Part shown: one piece after another, positions 12,240 to 24,300 of the stretch | How the letters are laid out: the number at the start of each line of letters is the position of its first letter | Numbering within the stretch: the first letter of the stretch is position 1 | Assembly: GCA_917880885.1 (NCBI GenBank) | Contig: OU862913.1 | Coordinates: 43,805,460 to 43,869,459 of the forward strand | Direction: 5' to 3' | Length of the DNA: 64,000 nucleotides | From: Limnephilus marmoratus | Taxonomy: Eukaryota > Arthropoda > Insecta > Trichoptera > Limnephilidae | The notes under the pieces: generated by a model | Told to the model about the DNA's origin: nothing | Database searches by the model: none | What the model saw: the letters and a program-made list of their open reading frames with translations, nothing else | Translations under genes and position numbers: made by a program

Positions 12240-13130
12240 CTTTTTTTATAATTGCCCCAAACTGGACGCCCTGAGGAAAATAATTTCCCTCAGGGCCTAT
12301 TTCATCTTGGGGGATGCTGTGTGGAGGGCTTTTTTAAGGGACGGAAGAAGAGTATGGTCTGAGAAGGAAATGGGTATGAATGTGGGGGTCAGTGTGTCCA
12401 GGAGTGACGGGCGTATGAATCCATCCCTTCAACTGCGGTGCAAGGCGATTGGTTGAGGGATTCTGGATAGATAGTTCAAAATACCTCCTCAACCAGTCTC
12501 TCTCGATCCGGCCCACCACGCAGCAGGTGTTTCAGCAAAATACCTCCTCAACCAGTCTCTCTCGATCCGGCCCACCACGCAGCAGGTGTTTCAGCAAAAT
12601 ACCTCCTCAACCAGTCTCTCTCGATCCGGCCCACCACGCAGCAGGTGTTTCAGCAAAATACCTCCTCAACCAGTCTCTCTCGATCCGGCCCACCACGCAG
12701 CAGGTGTTTCAGCAAAATACCTCCTCAACCAGTCTCTCTCGATCCGGCCCACCACGCAGCAGGTGTTTCAGCAAAATACCTCCTCAACCAGTCTCTCTCG
12801 ATCCGGCCCACCACGCAGCAGGTGTTTCAGCAAAATACCTCCTCAACCAGTCTCTCTCGATCCGGCCCACCACGCAGCAGGTGTTTCAGCAAAATACCTC
12901 CTCAACCAGTCTCTCTCGATCCGGCCCACCACGCAGCAGGTGTTTCAGCAAAATACCTCCTCAACCAGTCTCTCTCGATCCGGCCCACCACGCAGCAGGT
13001 GTTTCAGCAAAATACCTCCTCAACCAGTCTCTCTCGATCCGGCCCACCACGCAGCAGGTGTTTCAGCAAAATACCTCCTCAACCAGTCTCTCTCGATCCG
13101 GCCCACCACGCAGCAGGTGTTTTAGAAATT
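12240..13130 (-). mobile_element. SINE C copy with an internal expansion
   Basis: The 3' end of the SINE (ccctgaggaaaataatttcc) begins at about 12257. The copy runs to its cgcagcaggtgttt part, where one 59-bp segment is repeated 11 times. Confidence 0.8.
12477..13125. repeat. 59-bp minisatellite, 11 copies
   Basis: Exactly 649 bp. The internal units look identical; only the last unit shows a C-to-T change near its end. 59 is not a multiple of 3, which is why three frames give long, related pseudo-proteins. Confidence 0.97.
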
Positions 13131-13313
13131 TTCCATTTTACATTAATTTAAAAAACTTTCTTATTATAATATTTTTTTAAGGATATTTTTTATATTTTTT
13201 TTAATTGTTTCCAATTCAAAAATTCAATAAGATGGGAAAAAATTAGTTGAAGATAATAGTGTTCATTTTGAAATTTCAAATATGAGATTAACAAAAATTA
13301 CTTCAAAATGAGA

Positions 13314-13391
13314 GGTTTCCATAGCCGAATAGGTTAAAGCATTTTTCTTAGTTAGACGAGAGATCCTGGGTTCGAGTCCCAGGTGCGATCA
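13314..13391 (+). repeat. tRNA-like A module
   Basis: ggtttccatagccgaatagg start, AGT at the anticodon position, perfect box B. Confidence 0.45.
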
Positions 13392-13749
13392 ATATCTTTT
13401 AATTTTTCTGTCTTTTCCAGGTTTTGTATAAGTTTTTAAAATACTATTTTATCTATTAAATAATTTTCCAATTACTTTGAACCACGGCGTGAAAAATTTC
13501 ATTATTCTCGGATTAGTAGGTTGGAATAAAAATTAAGCACGCTGCCCGCCCACCACAGACACTCTCCTTTATATAATGTATAACTATACATATATGTAGA
13601 AACAGTATTTTGTTTCTCGGCTTAAGTCATTTACTACTCTGTTTTACATGTAGTTATTTTTTACACTAAAGAATGACTCCAGAATAGTAAGTTATTTTAC
13701 GGGTTGCAAAATTAGTAGGCCGACAAAAAAAACTGATTTAGATTATATA

Positions 13750-14119
13750 CAGGGTGTTAAGGGACGTACTTGACTTTCTTTAACCAGTGATTCCTGACAT
13801 TATTTGGAGTAAAAAATGTTAATGAAATTTTGGTCTCCGGTGACTTTTTTGACGACTTTTTTTTTTCAAAATATTTTTTTGAAAATCAAACAAAAAAAAA
13901 TCTTCCGCATGTCGTCACTGGTCACTCAGCCAGGTGTCCGACGAACCCCTTACCCCACCTCCAACTTTTTAACAACAACCATTTTTTTGTGTTTTTTTGA
14001 AAAAATAAAAAAAAACATCAAAAATGTCACCGGAGACCACAATTTCATTTAAGTTTTTTACTCCAAATGTTGTCACGAATACTGGATAAAGTAAGTCAAG
14101 TACGTCCCTTAACACCCCG
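13750..14119. mobile_element. 370-bp MITE with TA target duplication
   Basis: CAGGGTGTTAAGGGACGTAC at the left end and its near-complement at the right, each flanked by TA. Inner arms (ctccggtgac) also pair. The uninterrupted target is visible at 17668-17690. Confidence 0.8.
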
Positions 14120-14362
14120 TATACACAGTTTCTCGCTCGTACCACGAGATTCAGAACACCGTGTTTATTTGTAAATAGCATTAGATAAATAGCAATATAT
14201 CATATTTAATAAAGAATTTAGCTCCTTACAAAGAATCTCTGTAATACATTTCTGAATATAATATGGCGGGCTCGGGTGCAGATAGTGGCAACCCTCATTT
14301 TCTTAGTTTCGTGATTTTTTTTTTTTTTGCAAAATACAAATAATTTTAATTTTTGGACACAA

Positions 14363-14412
14363 TTTCGTCTCAGTTAGACGAGAGATCCTGGGTTCGAGTC
14401 CCAGTTGCCCCC
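14363..14412 (+). repeat. tRNA-like A module, 3' half
   Basis: Same half-module as at 464-514, followed 600 bp later by a SINE B head. Confidence 0.55.
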
Positions 14413-14984
14413 GTTATCTATAATTTTATCTGTTTCTCGTTGTTTTTCATATTTCGTTTAGATTTTTAGTATTCTCTTCTTCTTCAATGAAGTTAAAATG
14501 TTTATTGAATTAGAAGCAGCAGTATTTTTAAAAATCAACATTTTTTTATAAAACCTTATTAGGCTTCACAAAAATAATACAATTACATTAATTAATAGAT
14601 CCAATCTCTCAGGACATAAATATTATGAAAGTTTTGGATAATACGAGTAGCTACACTTTTTTAGACCTACTTTTTTTTTTAGTATTATTTAAATGGGTAA
14701 ATTTCGAAATTGAAGAAAAATTTAATAATTATTATTTTTTATTTCTATATTCTCTGTAAAAACGTGTGAAGAAGTCGATTTCAAATACTTTTAGAATATT
14801 ATTTGAGAGATATTTTTTAAATTCAGCACAAGAGTCCCAAAGGCTAATTTGGTGAAAACATAAACACGGTTTTTTGACTGCTATTTTGTAACGCCTTGTA
14901 AGGCGCAGCCTTTTTACTATTTTTTCCTCCGTGAGGTGCAATCTAATGAGTGATGAAATGTAAAGTTTATGTAAACATTTTATG

Positions 14985-15395
14985 GCAGCCTCCTTGGTCG
15001 AATGGTAAAGCTCTCGTCCACCAAACCAAAAGTTGCGGGATCAAATTCCGACGTGTGCTAATAAATTTTAATTTATTAATTAATATTATTTCACAATTAA
15101 TTAATTAGAAACAATATGCAGTATATTTGCGATATGTTCCAGGGTGAAAAATACTCTCAGTACCTACCGCCCTGGTAAAAGACCAATTCAACATTAATAA
15201 TTTGAAAATTTGCTTGTAATGTCTTAAGCCGTATTTGGTGACCAGATCTGAATTCCCACGTTATTCCCCACCTACTTCTTCCCCATCTCCTTCCCCTCTC
15301 CTCCGCCTTTAATCTCAAAACATTCTCCAATTGGGGTTGTCATAGTCTCACTTGCTTCAAACGGGAGCAGTTGGGACTCTTGTGCGATATTAATA
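14985..15395 (+). mobile_element. SINE B copy
   Basis: Head gcctccttggtcgaatggta, box B gcgggatcaaattccgacg. Full-length body ending gggactcttgtgcg. Confidence 0.8.
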
Positions 15396-15726
15396 TTATT
15401 TTTTTATTATTTTTTAAATCACTCTATATTTTGCTGAGCGTAAAAAAGTCAAATTTTAACTCAGCCTTTGTGCTTTTGATCTGTCTGTATTTTTTTGTAC
15501 GTTCCGTTTCCGGTTGGACGTGATAATCTGAAGAAAGTGTGGAAAAAGAATTGTTTCCCAGATAGTGACGCTTCTTTGGATGAATAATATAATTTATTAT
15601 TAAAAATGATTTTAAAAGTTACGATAAATAAATTACTTTTTTGGACACGAAACACGCTTGCTGAAGTCCCCGGCATTGCCCGGACTTAACGCATTCTGTA
15701 TTCTTGAAAGCGTTTGTTTCAGTTTT

Positions 15727-16143
15727 TTTTTTACATTAGCTCCACACAGGAGGCACCGAGGAAAACAATTTCCCTAGGGGCCTATGTCATCTTTGAGGAT
15801 CCTGTGTGGAGTGTTTTTTAAGGGAAAGGAAGGAGAAGAAGATATGGGAAGGAAAAAAGGTATGAGGGGTGGGTAGGAATCTGGGGGTCAGTGTGGACAG
15901 GAGTGACGTACGTATGAATCTATTCCTCACACTGCGGTGCAAGGCAAAGGGTCGGGAGAATCCTGCTGGAAAGGTCAAAAGGTCTCCCTCAATCATTCTC
16001 CTCCGATCCAGCCCGCCACGCAGTGGTTGGGCAAACGTATCCGCCTCCAAAACCTAGACAAACCTTATCCCATGAACCCGGGCACCCCTGCTAATCAATA
16101 AATGGTTCCCGGGGCGGCGGTACCCATACCCGCCTCCCAAATT
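15727..16143 (-). mobile_element. SINE C copy inserted in a tRNA-like A module
   Basis: Starts with the T-run of its tail at 15727 and ends gcctcccaaattg. The left flank gcgtttgtttcag and right flank ttagacaagagatcc are the two sides of the tRNA-like anticodon loop. Confidence 0.8.
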
Positions 16144-16150
16144 GTTAATT

Positions 16151-16190
16151 GTTAGACAAGAGATCCTGGGTTCGAGTCCCAGTTGTGACC
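16151..16190 (+). repeat. tRNA-like A module, right part after SINE C insertion
   Basis: Carries gttagacaagag, a perfect box B and TGTGACC. Confidence 0.5.
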
Positions 16191-16851
16191 TTTTTTTTAT
16201 TTTTTTTTTTATTATTTATTTTATATATTTAATAATATTATTATCCCATGTATAAAAACAGTTTATTATAAACAAGTTCTGCTTCTGCTTCGTAATTATT
16301 ATTATGAGTTTCAGCTGTTTCGCCCTCTGAAGGCATTATCAAACTGTGGTTGTACCACCTACAGACGATGTATTTATGTCATTTCTAGACAGTTAGGTAC
16401 TTATGATGACAAAATGAATAGCTTTTTATTTTTATTACCTGTCTCCCTAAACTTTTAAGTAAAATGACTGAAATAACTATAAATGGTTAAGTTTCCCAAT
16501 TACTGGCTTGTTTAAATTTGACTGAAGGTCGTTAATTATTCCATAAAATAAACCCTTGATGATTCTTCAGGATTTACCTTATAATACAATTGATATTTGA
16601 AATGGTAATCATTATGCTCTTGGATAACCCACGTTGACTCATGTATTTACTTGATAGCACAGTTAGGTATTTGGACTGAGTTTAAAAATATCTAAAAGGG
16701 GCGAGCGAATTATATTTGTTTGTTCATTAATTAAAATAGTTTTCTGATTATTAGAGTTTTTATTAATTTCTAACTGCTCTAACAGATTGAGTTTGCGTCC
16801 TTTATTTTGTAAGTGCAACTGCAAATAATAAACCATTTCCGTTTATCATTC
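16191..16851. other. AT-rich DNA, no gene seen
   Basis: Only a poly-T/TTA-rich stretch at the start. No repeats shared with the rest of the window were recognised. Confidence 0.5.
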
Positions 16852-16970
16852 AAAATTGATTTCTTAAGCTGTATTTGGTGACCAGATCTGAATTCCCAGG
16901 TACTTCCCCACCTACCTCTTCCCCATCTAATTTGCCTTTCCACCACCGTAAGTCTCACAACAATTATTGA
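16852..16970 (+). mobile_element. SINE B body fragment
   Basis: Contains gaccagatctgaattcccag and the CT-rich part. The head is missing. Confidence 0.7.
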
Positions 16971-17254
16971 AAAAATTAAAAACACACTTTTTTAGTGTCT
17001 AGAATTACTTGCTGAAGTCCCCGGCATTGCCAGGGCTTTACGCATTTTTTACCTTTTTTATTTGAAAAACTTTCTTTTTATAATAATTCTTTTATTTCTT
17101 ACCCAAAAAAATATTTTCTGGTTAATCCTGCCATTTTTAATGTAACCAATTAAAAAAATAGCATCTGATAATTTTGAAAAAAAATATTTAGAAGATAATA
17201 TTGTTCATTCTGAAATTTTAAAGATAAGATTGACAAGAATGACTTCCAAATGAG

Positions 17255-17320
17255 ATGTCTCAGTTGTCGAATTTGTTAAAGCATTTGTCTCGTTCCTGGG
17301 TTGGAGTCCCAGTTGTGACC
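17255..17320 (+). repeat. tRNA-like A module with anticodon-arm deletion
   Basis: The segment between gtctcgtt and cctgggtt is deleted relative to other copies. Confidence 0.45.
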
Positions 17321-17934
17321 ATTATCTTTATATTTTTCTGTGTCTTGTTCTTTTTTGCTTTTGAGTTAATTTTTTTGTATTCTATTTCTTTTCAATGAAG
17401 TAGGTAAATATCCTTTTATTTTGAACCACGGCGTGCGAAATTTTATTAATCTCGGAATAAAACGCTAGATTTGTATATAAAATAATGCCACACCGCCCGC
17501 CCGCTATAGACACTCTCCTTTATATAATGTACTATTATATAGAAACACTATTTGTTTCTCCTGTAAAGTCTCCAAATGGACTTTAACTACTCTATTTTAA
17601 TTGTAGTTATTTTTTACATTAAAGAACGACATCAGAATAGTCGATTAAAAAAGAAAACTGATTTAGTTAATATATACACAGTTTCTCGCTTGTACCACGA
17701 GTTTCAGAACACCGTGTTTATTTGCGAATAGCATTACAACCAACACGCTATATATTATGGTAATGAAGAATTTAGTTCCTTACAAAGATTCTCTGTAATA
17801 TGTTTCTGAATATAATATGAAGGACTTCGGCGCAAATAGTGTTAACCCTCATTTTCTTAATTTCGATATTTTTTTTTAACTTTTACCTAATTCATCAAGA
17901 AAAATGCAAATAATTTTAATTTTTGGACAAAAAT

Positions 17935-17982
17935 TTCGTCTCGGTTAGACGACAGATCCTGGGTTCGAGTCCCAGTTGCCCC
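17935..17982 (+). repeat. tRNA-like A module, 3' half
   Basis: As at 464-514. Confidence 0.5.
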
Positions 17983-18558
17983 ATTATCTATAATTTTATC
18001 TGTTTCTTGTTCTTTTTCATATTTCGTTTAAATTTTTAGTATTCTCTTCTTCTTCAATGAAGTTAAAATGTTTATTAAATTAGAAGCAGCAGTATTTAAA
18101 AAAAAACATTATTTTTTTTATAAAACCTTATTACGCTTCACAAAAATAATAAATATACATTAATTTATAAATCCAATCTCTCAGGATATATAATATTATG
18201 TAAGTATTGGATAATACGAGTAGCTACACTTTTATAGTCCTTCTTTTTTTCAGTATTATTTAAATGAGTAAATTTCGAAATTGTAGAAAAATTTGATAAT
18301 TATTATTTTAAATTTCTATATTCTCTGTAAAAACGTGTAAAGAAGTCGATTTCAAATAGTTTTAGAACATTATTTGAGAGATATTTTTTAAATTCAGCAC
18401 AAGAGTCCCAAAGGCTAATTTGGCGAAACATAAACACGGTTTTTTGACTAACGTTTTTTGTAACGCCTTGTAAGGCGCAGCCTTTTTACAATTTTTTCTT
18501 CCGTGAGGTGCAATCTAATGAGTGATGAAATGTAAAGTTTATGTAAACATTTTATGGC

Positions 18559-18640
18559 AGCCTCCTTGGTCGAATGGTAAAGTTCTCGTCCACCAAACCA
18601 AAAGTTGCGGGATCAAATCCCAGCGTGTGCTAATAAATTT
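18559..18640 (+). mobile_element. SINE B head, truncated
   Basis: Boxes A and B are present, followed by taataaattttat. The body is replaced by unrelated sequence with a hammerhead-like motif (18690-18745). Confidence 0.7.
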
Positions 18641-18689
18641 TATCTTATTAAATTGAAATTAAAACAATATTTTTTAACTTATTTCCACA

Positions 18690-18745
18690 TATTTATTTAA
18701 CCAGTACCGGTTTCATCCTGTTATGGACATCTTCAGGCTGGCAAT
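18690..18745 (-). ncRNA. Hammerhead-like core typical of insect retroelement termini (candidate)
   Basis: The complement reads CCTGAAGATGTCCATAACAG followed by GATGAAACCGGTACTGG. CTGANGA and GAAAC fit the hammerhead core, but stem II pairs poorly. Function unproven. Confidence 0.25.
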
Positions 18746-18781
18746 TGACATTCTTTTGTTAGAGAATAAAATTGAATAAAA

Positions 18782-19065
18782 TTTGGTAGGTAGGTACACA
18801 ATATTAGAGTAGGTACATATGTTTTGGTGATTACATTAAATATGAATTTTTATAAAATTTGGTAGGTAGGTACACAATATTAGAGTAGGTACATATGTTT
18901 TGGTGATTACATTAAATATAAATTTTTATAAAATTTGGTAGGTAGGTATACAATATTAGAGTAGGTACATATGTTTTGGTGATTACATTAAATATAAATT
19001 TTAAAAATTTTTGTTTGTTTTGGTGATTACATTAAATATAAATTTTAAAAATTTTGGTTTTGATT
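18782..19065. repeat. 76-bp tandem repeat, about 3.5 copies
   Basis: Units begin tttggtaggtaggtacacaa at 18782, 18858 and 18934. The last copies are shortened. Confidence 0.85.
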
Positions 19066-19383
19066 TCTTACATAGGAGAAATTTAGAAACACCTTTTTGG
19101 ATACGAGACATGCTTACTGAAGTCCCCGGCATTGCCCGGACTTAACGCATTTTGTGTGGATGTGGGAAAGTAATTTTTATTTAATTTTTTTATTTGAAAA
19201 ACTTTCTAATTATAATAACTTTTGAAGGGTATTCGCATTTTTTTTGGTTATCTTCTACCTTTTTAATAGTTTCAAATTCAGAAAGATAGCATTCAATAAT
19301 ATGGGAAAAAAGTTAGTTGAAGACAATATTATTGTTATTGAAAAGTGAATTATGAAATTGACGAAAATGACTTCAATATAAGA

Positions 19384-19460
19384 GGTCTCGGTAGCTGTAT
19401 TGTTTAAGGCGTTTGTCTCAGTTAGACAAGAGATCCTGGCTTCGAGTCCCAGTTGAAACC
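19384..19460 (+). repeat. tRNA-like A module
   Basis: As at 11833; box B is intact. Confidence 0.45.
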
Positions 19461-19989
19461 ATTATCTTTTAATTTTTATGTGCCTTGTTCTTTTAAATTT
19501 TTCGTTAAGATTTTTAGTATTCTCTTCTTCTTCAATGAATGAACCACGGCGAAAATATTTTGAACCACGGCGTGCAAAATTTCATCATTCTCGGAATAAA
19601 ACGCGAGATTGGTATAAAAAATATAGCCAGGCTGCCCGCCACAGACACTCTCCTTTATACAATGAATAATTATATAGAAACAGTATTTTATCTCTCCTAG
19701 TCAACTAAAAATACAATAATAGGATGAAGTAGGTCCCAACCAATGATATAATATATGAAATTGGTATAAGAGTAGTACTAGGTATTAAACAAGGACAAAC
19801 TAATTTGAATTATACCTACCTCTATCAGTAACTGCGGTTCAATGAACTCTAAGACTTTTGCTATTGAATTAAGTATCATTTTAAACAATTGAAACCAAAT
19901 GTGGGAAAAATCCAAACATGTGATTAAGTAGGTACCTACTTATCCCGTGATTTTCGGTATTCAAATACTAATTTCGGTTGGGCTTCTTT

Positions 19990-20275
19990 TTTTACATTAG
20001 CTCCATACTGGACGCCCTGAGAAAAATAATTTCCCTCAGGGCCTATTTTAGGCGATGCTGTGTGGAGGGCTTTTTTAAGGGAAGGAAGAAGAGTACGGTC
20101 TGAGAAGGAAATGGGTATGAATGTGGGGGTCAGTGTGTCCAGGAGTGACGGGCGTATGAATCCATCCCTTCAACTGCGGTGCAAGGCGATTGTTTGAGGG
20201 ATTCTGGATGGAGAGTTCAAAATACCTCCTTAACCAGTCTCTCTCGATCCGGCCCACCACGCAGCAGGTGTTTGA
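19990..20275 (-). mobile_element. SINE C fragment with one 59-bp unit
   Basis: Close relative of the 12240 copy but with a single 59-bp unit at 20217-20275. Confidence 0.8.
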
Positions 20276-20351
20276 GCAATTTTCCATTCTAAATTAATTT
20301 AAACAACTTTCTTTTTACAATTACTTTTGAAGGATATTTTCTACCTTTTTT

Positions 20352-21160
20352 TAAACGACTTCGAAAAGGAGGAGGTTCTCAATTCGAGTGTATTTTTTTT
20401 TTTTTAATGTTTGTTACCTCAGAACTTTCGACTCGGTGAACCGATATTGATGATTCTTTTTTTATTTGAAATCTGGTGCTTCCTGTGTAGTCCCATTTTA
20501 ATTTTATCCAGTTCTGACAATGGCATCCATGAGAAAATCATATAAGTCTTAAATTTGCATCAAGTATGTGTGCGACAAATGGACGAATAACTCAATATCA
20601 CGCCAACCGATTTCGATGATTCTTTTTTTACTGGAAGGGATGTACTTCAAGGGTAGTTTGATGAGAGTTTAGTTAGGTTCTGATTATGGGATCCATGACA
20701 AAGTAACGTAACTCTCCAATTCTGAAGAACAAATTTACGATACTCGGCCGAATCTTAATCGAATTAGTTAGTGTACTTCAGATTCACTTAAAATCAAAAA
20801 ATAAACAAAATTTTTAACAAAACAAAAAAACGACTTCAAAAAATGCACTAAAAAGTAAAAAAATAATTTCGTATTCTTCTACAACTTTATAATCAACTTA
20901 CCTTTTCTACTCATCAATATGTAGGTACGATTGTTATTTTTGGAGTCGGTGTCAACCAAGGTACCCGCGGCCCGGCGTGTTCACTTGACAGCTCCTCTCC
21001 CGCCGACACCGACTCCAAAAATAACAATCGTACCTACATATCGATGAGTAGAAAAGGTAAGTTGATTATAAAGTTGTAGAAGAATACGAAATTATTTTTT
21101 TACTTTTTCGTGCATTTTTTGAAGTCGTTTTTTTGTTTTGTTAAATTTTTTGTTTATTAA
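20352..21160. mobile_element. Foldback-type element with 154-bp arms
   Basis: Begins aaacgacttcgaaaaggagg. The right part is a long inverted repeat (20800-20953 and 21005-21158, few mismatches) around a 51-bp GC-rich loop. Both ends carry cgacttc/gaagtcg. It interrupts a sequence that is continuous at 8300-8330 and 13190-13215. Confidence 0.8.
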
Positions 21161-21269
21161 TTGTTTCCAATTCAAAAATCCAATTATAAAGACATAAATT
21201 AGTTGAAGATAATTTTGTTCATTCTGAAATTTGAAATATGAGATCGCCAAAAATTACTTCAAAATGAGA

Positions 21270-21346
21270 GGTCTCCATAGCGGAATTGGTTAAAGCATTC
21301 GTCTCAGTTAGACGAGAGCTTCTGGGTTCGAGTCCCAGTTGCCACC
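21270..21346 (+). repeat. tRNA-like A module, best box A
   Basis: TAGCGGAATTGG fits the box A consensus and GGTTCGAGTCC fits box B. The acceptor stem does not pair well. Confidence 0.5.
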
Positions 21347-21670
21347 ATTATCCTATAATGTTTCTGTTTCTTGGACTTTTTCATATTTCGTTTAGATTTT
21401 TAGTATTCTCTTCCTTTTCAATGAAGTTGATTAAATTAGAGGCAGTAGTATTTTATAAAATCAATATTTAAAAATAAAAAAATTCATGCAAGTATATTTC
21501 TCAAAGAACCTTTATTACACTTCACAAAAATAAAATAATGACATTAATTTATAAATCTAATCGGTCAGGACTTATAATATTTTGTAAGTATTGGAAGAGA
21601 GGGGTCACTTTTTTCCTCCGTGAGGTGCAATCTATGGAGTGATAATATGTAATGCTTGTGTCAACATTTT

Positions 21671-22045
21671 ATGGCGGCCTCCGTGGTCGAGTGGTAAGGC
21701 TCTCGACTAACAAAGCAAAAGTTGCGGGTTCAAATCCCGGCTGCGCTAATAAATTTAAATTCATTAGTGTTATTTCGCAATTAATTAAATACAAATAATA
21801 AGTCGTATATTAGCGGTACATTCCAGAGTGGATAATAATACTCTCAGTATCACCCTGGTGAAAGACCACCATTCAATATTGAAACTTTGCTTGAAATAGC
21901 TTTAGCTGTGTTTAGTAACCAGATCTGAATTGCCAGATACTTCCCCAATTACCTCTTCCCCTCCCTTCTCCTCCCCTACATATTCCCACTATCTCACTTG
22001 CTCCAGACGGGAGCAGTTAGGACTTTTATGCGGTTCTCACAATTT
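21671..22045 (+). mobile_element. SINE B copy
   Basis: Head ggcctccgtggtcgagtggt, box B gcgggttcaaatcccggctg. Best preserved head in the window. Confidence 0.85.
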
Positions 22046-22751
22046 TTGTAAACATTTTTTTTGAGCGTAACAAAGTGCTATTTTAATTTTACCGTTTTGC
22101 ATTTCGTCACTCTGTAAATTTGTTTGTATGTTGCTTTTCCGGTTCATGGAGGCAACCGTTTCAATGGTTCAGTAAAAGTTCCCTTTTCATGTGAAAAGGT
22201 TGTGTTCATTTGGATTTCCTATTCGCTTTTTTAAATATTATAGTAGATACCTACCTTCATATCTACCTGAGGGAAGTTTGAAAAAATAAAACTCGTTGAG
22301 ATGGTGACGTTTCTTTGAATAAATTGTTTAATGATTTATTAAAAATAATTTTTAAAATCTTACATAAAATACCTACCTTATAATAAGTAGGTATGTATTT
22401 AGTAAGTCAGGTACGCCTCATATGTCATTACATATGTCTGGCAAAGCTGTAGGTAGCTTGAAAACAAGCTTACGGATCCGAGTGGTTAAGTGCCTACTTA
22501 CAAATGTTATGTTTAAACAGGTGATTTTTGTTATGATATATATTATTTGGACGCGAGGTCTACTTCAGAGTAAGTTGCTGAAGTCCCCGGCATTGCCCGG
22601 ACTTAACGCAAGAATTATGTTAAACGGTAATTTATTTTCCTCTATTTTTGAACTTAATACATTGCAAAAATTCAATTCTAAGATAAGCCTAGCCGCCAAC
22701 CCTCCACAGACACTCTCCTTTATATAATGTATGAGTATATTGGTACAGGTT

Positions 22752-23196
22752 TTTTTTTTTTACTTTTTGCTTATTAGCTCCACACAGGAGGCACTGAGGA
22801 AAAAAACCCTCAAAGTCTATGTCATCTTTGGGGATGCTGTCTCTTTAGAGGGAAAGTAAGGAGAAGCAGTTCTGGGAAGGAAAAAGGTATAAGGGGTGGG
22901 AAAGGAACCTGGGGGTCAATGGGTCCAGGCTTGACGGACGTATGAATCCAGCGCTACAACTGCAGTGCCAGGCGATAGGTCGAGAGAGACAGTCTCTCCC
23001 TATCCGTCCCGCCACGTAGTAGGTTGGCAAACGCATTCGCCCCCAAGACCTAGAGAAACCTCACCCCATGAACCTGGGCACCTCTGCTAAGTAAACAAAC
23101 GTAGCGAACCACTTGGGGTGATCTACGGCAGGGGTGTTGGTTATCAAAAAACGGTTTCGGGGCGGCGGTATCTATAACCGCCTCCCAAATTTGTGA
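22752..23196 (-). mobile_element. SINE C copy, full length
   Basis: Tail complement ttagctccacacaggaggca at about 22770. The 5' end is gcggcggtatctataaccgc and cctcccaaattt. Confidence 0.85.
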
Positions 23197-24300
23197 AACT
23201 TGTTTCTCCTGTAAAGTCGCCAAAACGGACTTAAGTGATTTACTGCTGGAGGTAGGGAAATGGTTTACTTGTAGTTATTTTAACACTGAAGGACGGAAAA
23301 TAGTCAGTTATTGACGAGCTAACTACCTTCACAAAATTAGTAGGCCGACAAATAAATTGGTTTTAGATAATATACACGGTCTCCGGAAAGTCGTGGTACA
23401 AGTAGGGAAATCGGTGAATCTATATCACATAATGTAGAAACGTAAGAGAACAAATTTATTACGATTGTTTTTTTTTATTTTTTCCCATTTTTATCGGTAA
23501 CTAAGCGTTTACAAAAAACATTCGAGCCGGACTTACGCTTTAAAGCATTTTTAGAGAAATTAAATACCTAACATTAACCCCCCAACGCCTGTTTTTTTTT
23601 TTAAATTCAATCAAATAAAATTACTCGATTAATCGGAAATGAAAGCTCAAATCCAAAAAACGTATTTAACATGAGAAGAGACTCAATTCGTGATACAGAT
23701 TTACCAGCTTCCAGCTTGTTCTACTAGATTCGGGACATTGTGAATATTTATAAATATCATTAAAGCAATTATAACCAACACATTACATAATATTATTACA
23801 ATATAAGAACATTCGTTTTGTTTTGTATTTTTTATCAAGAACCCGTGTAATTGACGGTTTACGAAAATCTTGTGTAATTAAGAAATTTATTTTGTTAAAC
23901 AAATCTCTATAGTACATGTCTGAATATAATATGGAGGGCTAATAGAGCTCGGGCGCAGATAACGGCAATCCTCATTTTCTTAATTTCGAGATAAATATTT
24001 TTTTTAACTTTCGCCTAATCCACCAAACAAAACACAAATATTTTTTATTTCTTTATAACATTTTTCAAAAATAATTGTTAAATAAAAATATCAACGAAAA
24101 ATACTTACTAATACGTACAGGTATATGAATTGACATAGTAACACATCACCAAAAACACGATTTCGATTGTCTGTGTCCTGCGAAACTCGGATTCAACTAA
24201 CTAAAATTTGATTTGAATCAAGTGTCATTTTAAAATTGGAACTGATTGTGTCTGAAGCTGTTTCTTTCTATGACAGGATCAAATGATTTGCTTGGTGTAA
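23197..24300. other. AT-rich DNA with a diverged X block, no gene seen
   Basis: gtttctcctgtaaagtc and aaattagtaggccgacaaa resemble the composite repeat. The rest is unassigned. Confidence 0.5.

Larger units (their letters stand above)
8246..22740. repeat. Higher-order composite repeat array, units about 3.7-4 kb
   Basis: The order tRNA-like A (full), X block, tRNA-like A (half), 600-bp spacer, SINE B, then the gtccccggcattgcccgg block recurs. Full A modules at 9608, 13314 and 17255 set the spacing. Units are interrupted by unrelated insertions listed separately. No protein-coding gene seen. Confidence 0.65.

Noticed and set aside
12477..13125. Possible CRISPR-like array
   Set aside because: No spacers: the 59-bp units are directly abutting and identical, and the genome is eukaryotic.
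12449..13180. Open frames of 168-243 codons with [17 protein letters not shown] repeats
   Set aside because: A 59-bp SINE-derived minisatellite cycling through three frames; same text appears single-copy in non-coding SINE fragments.
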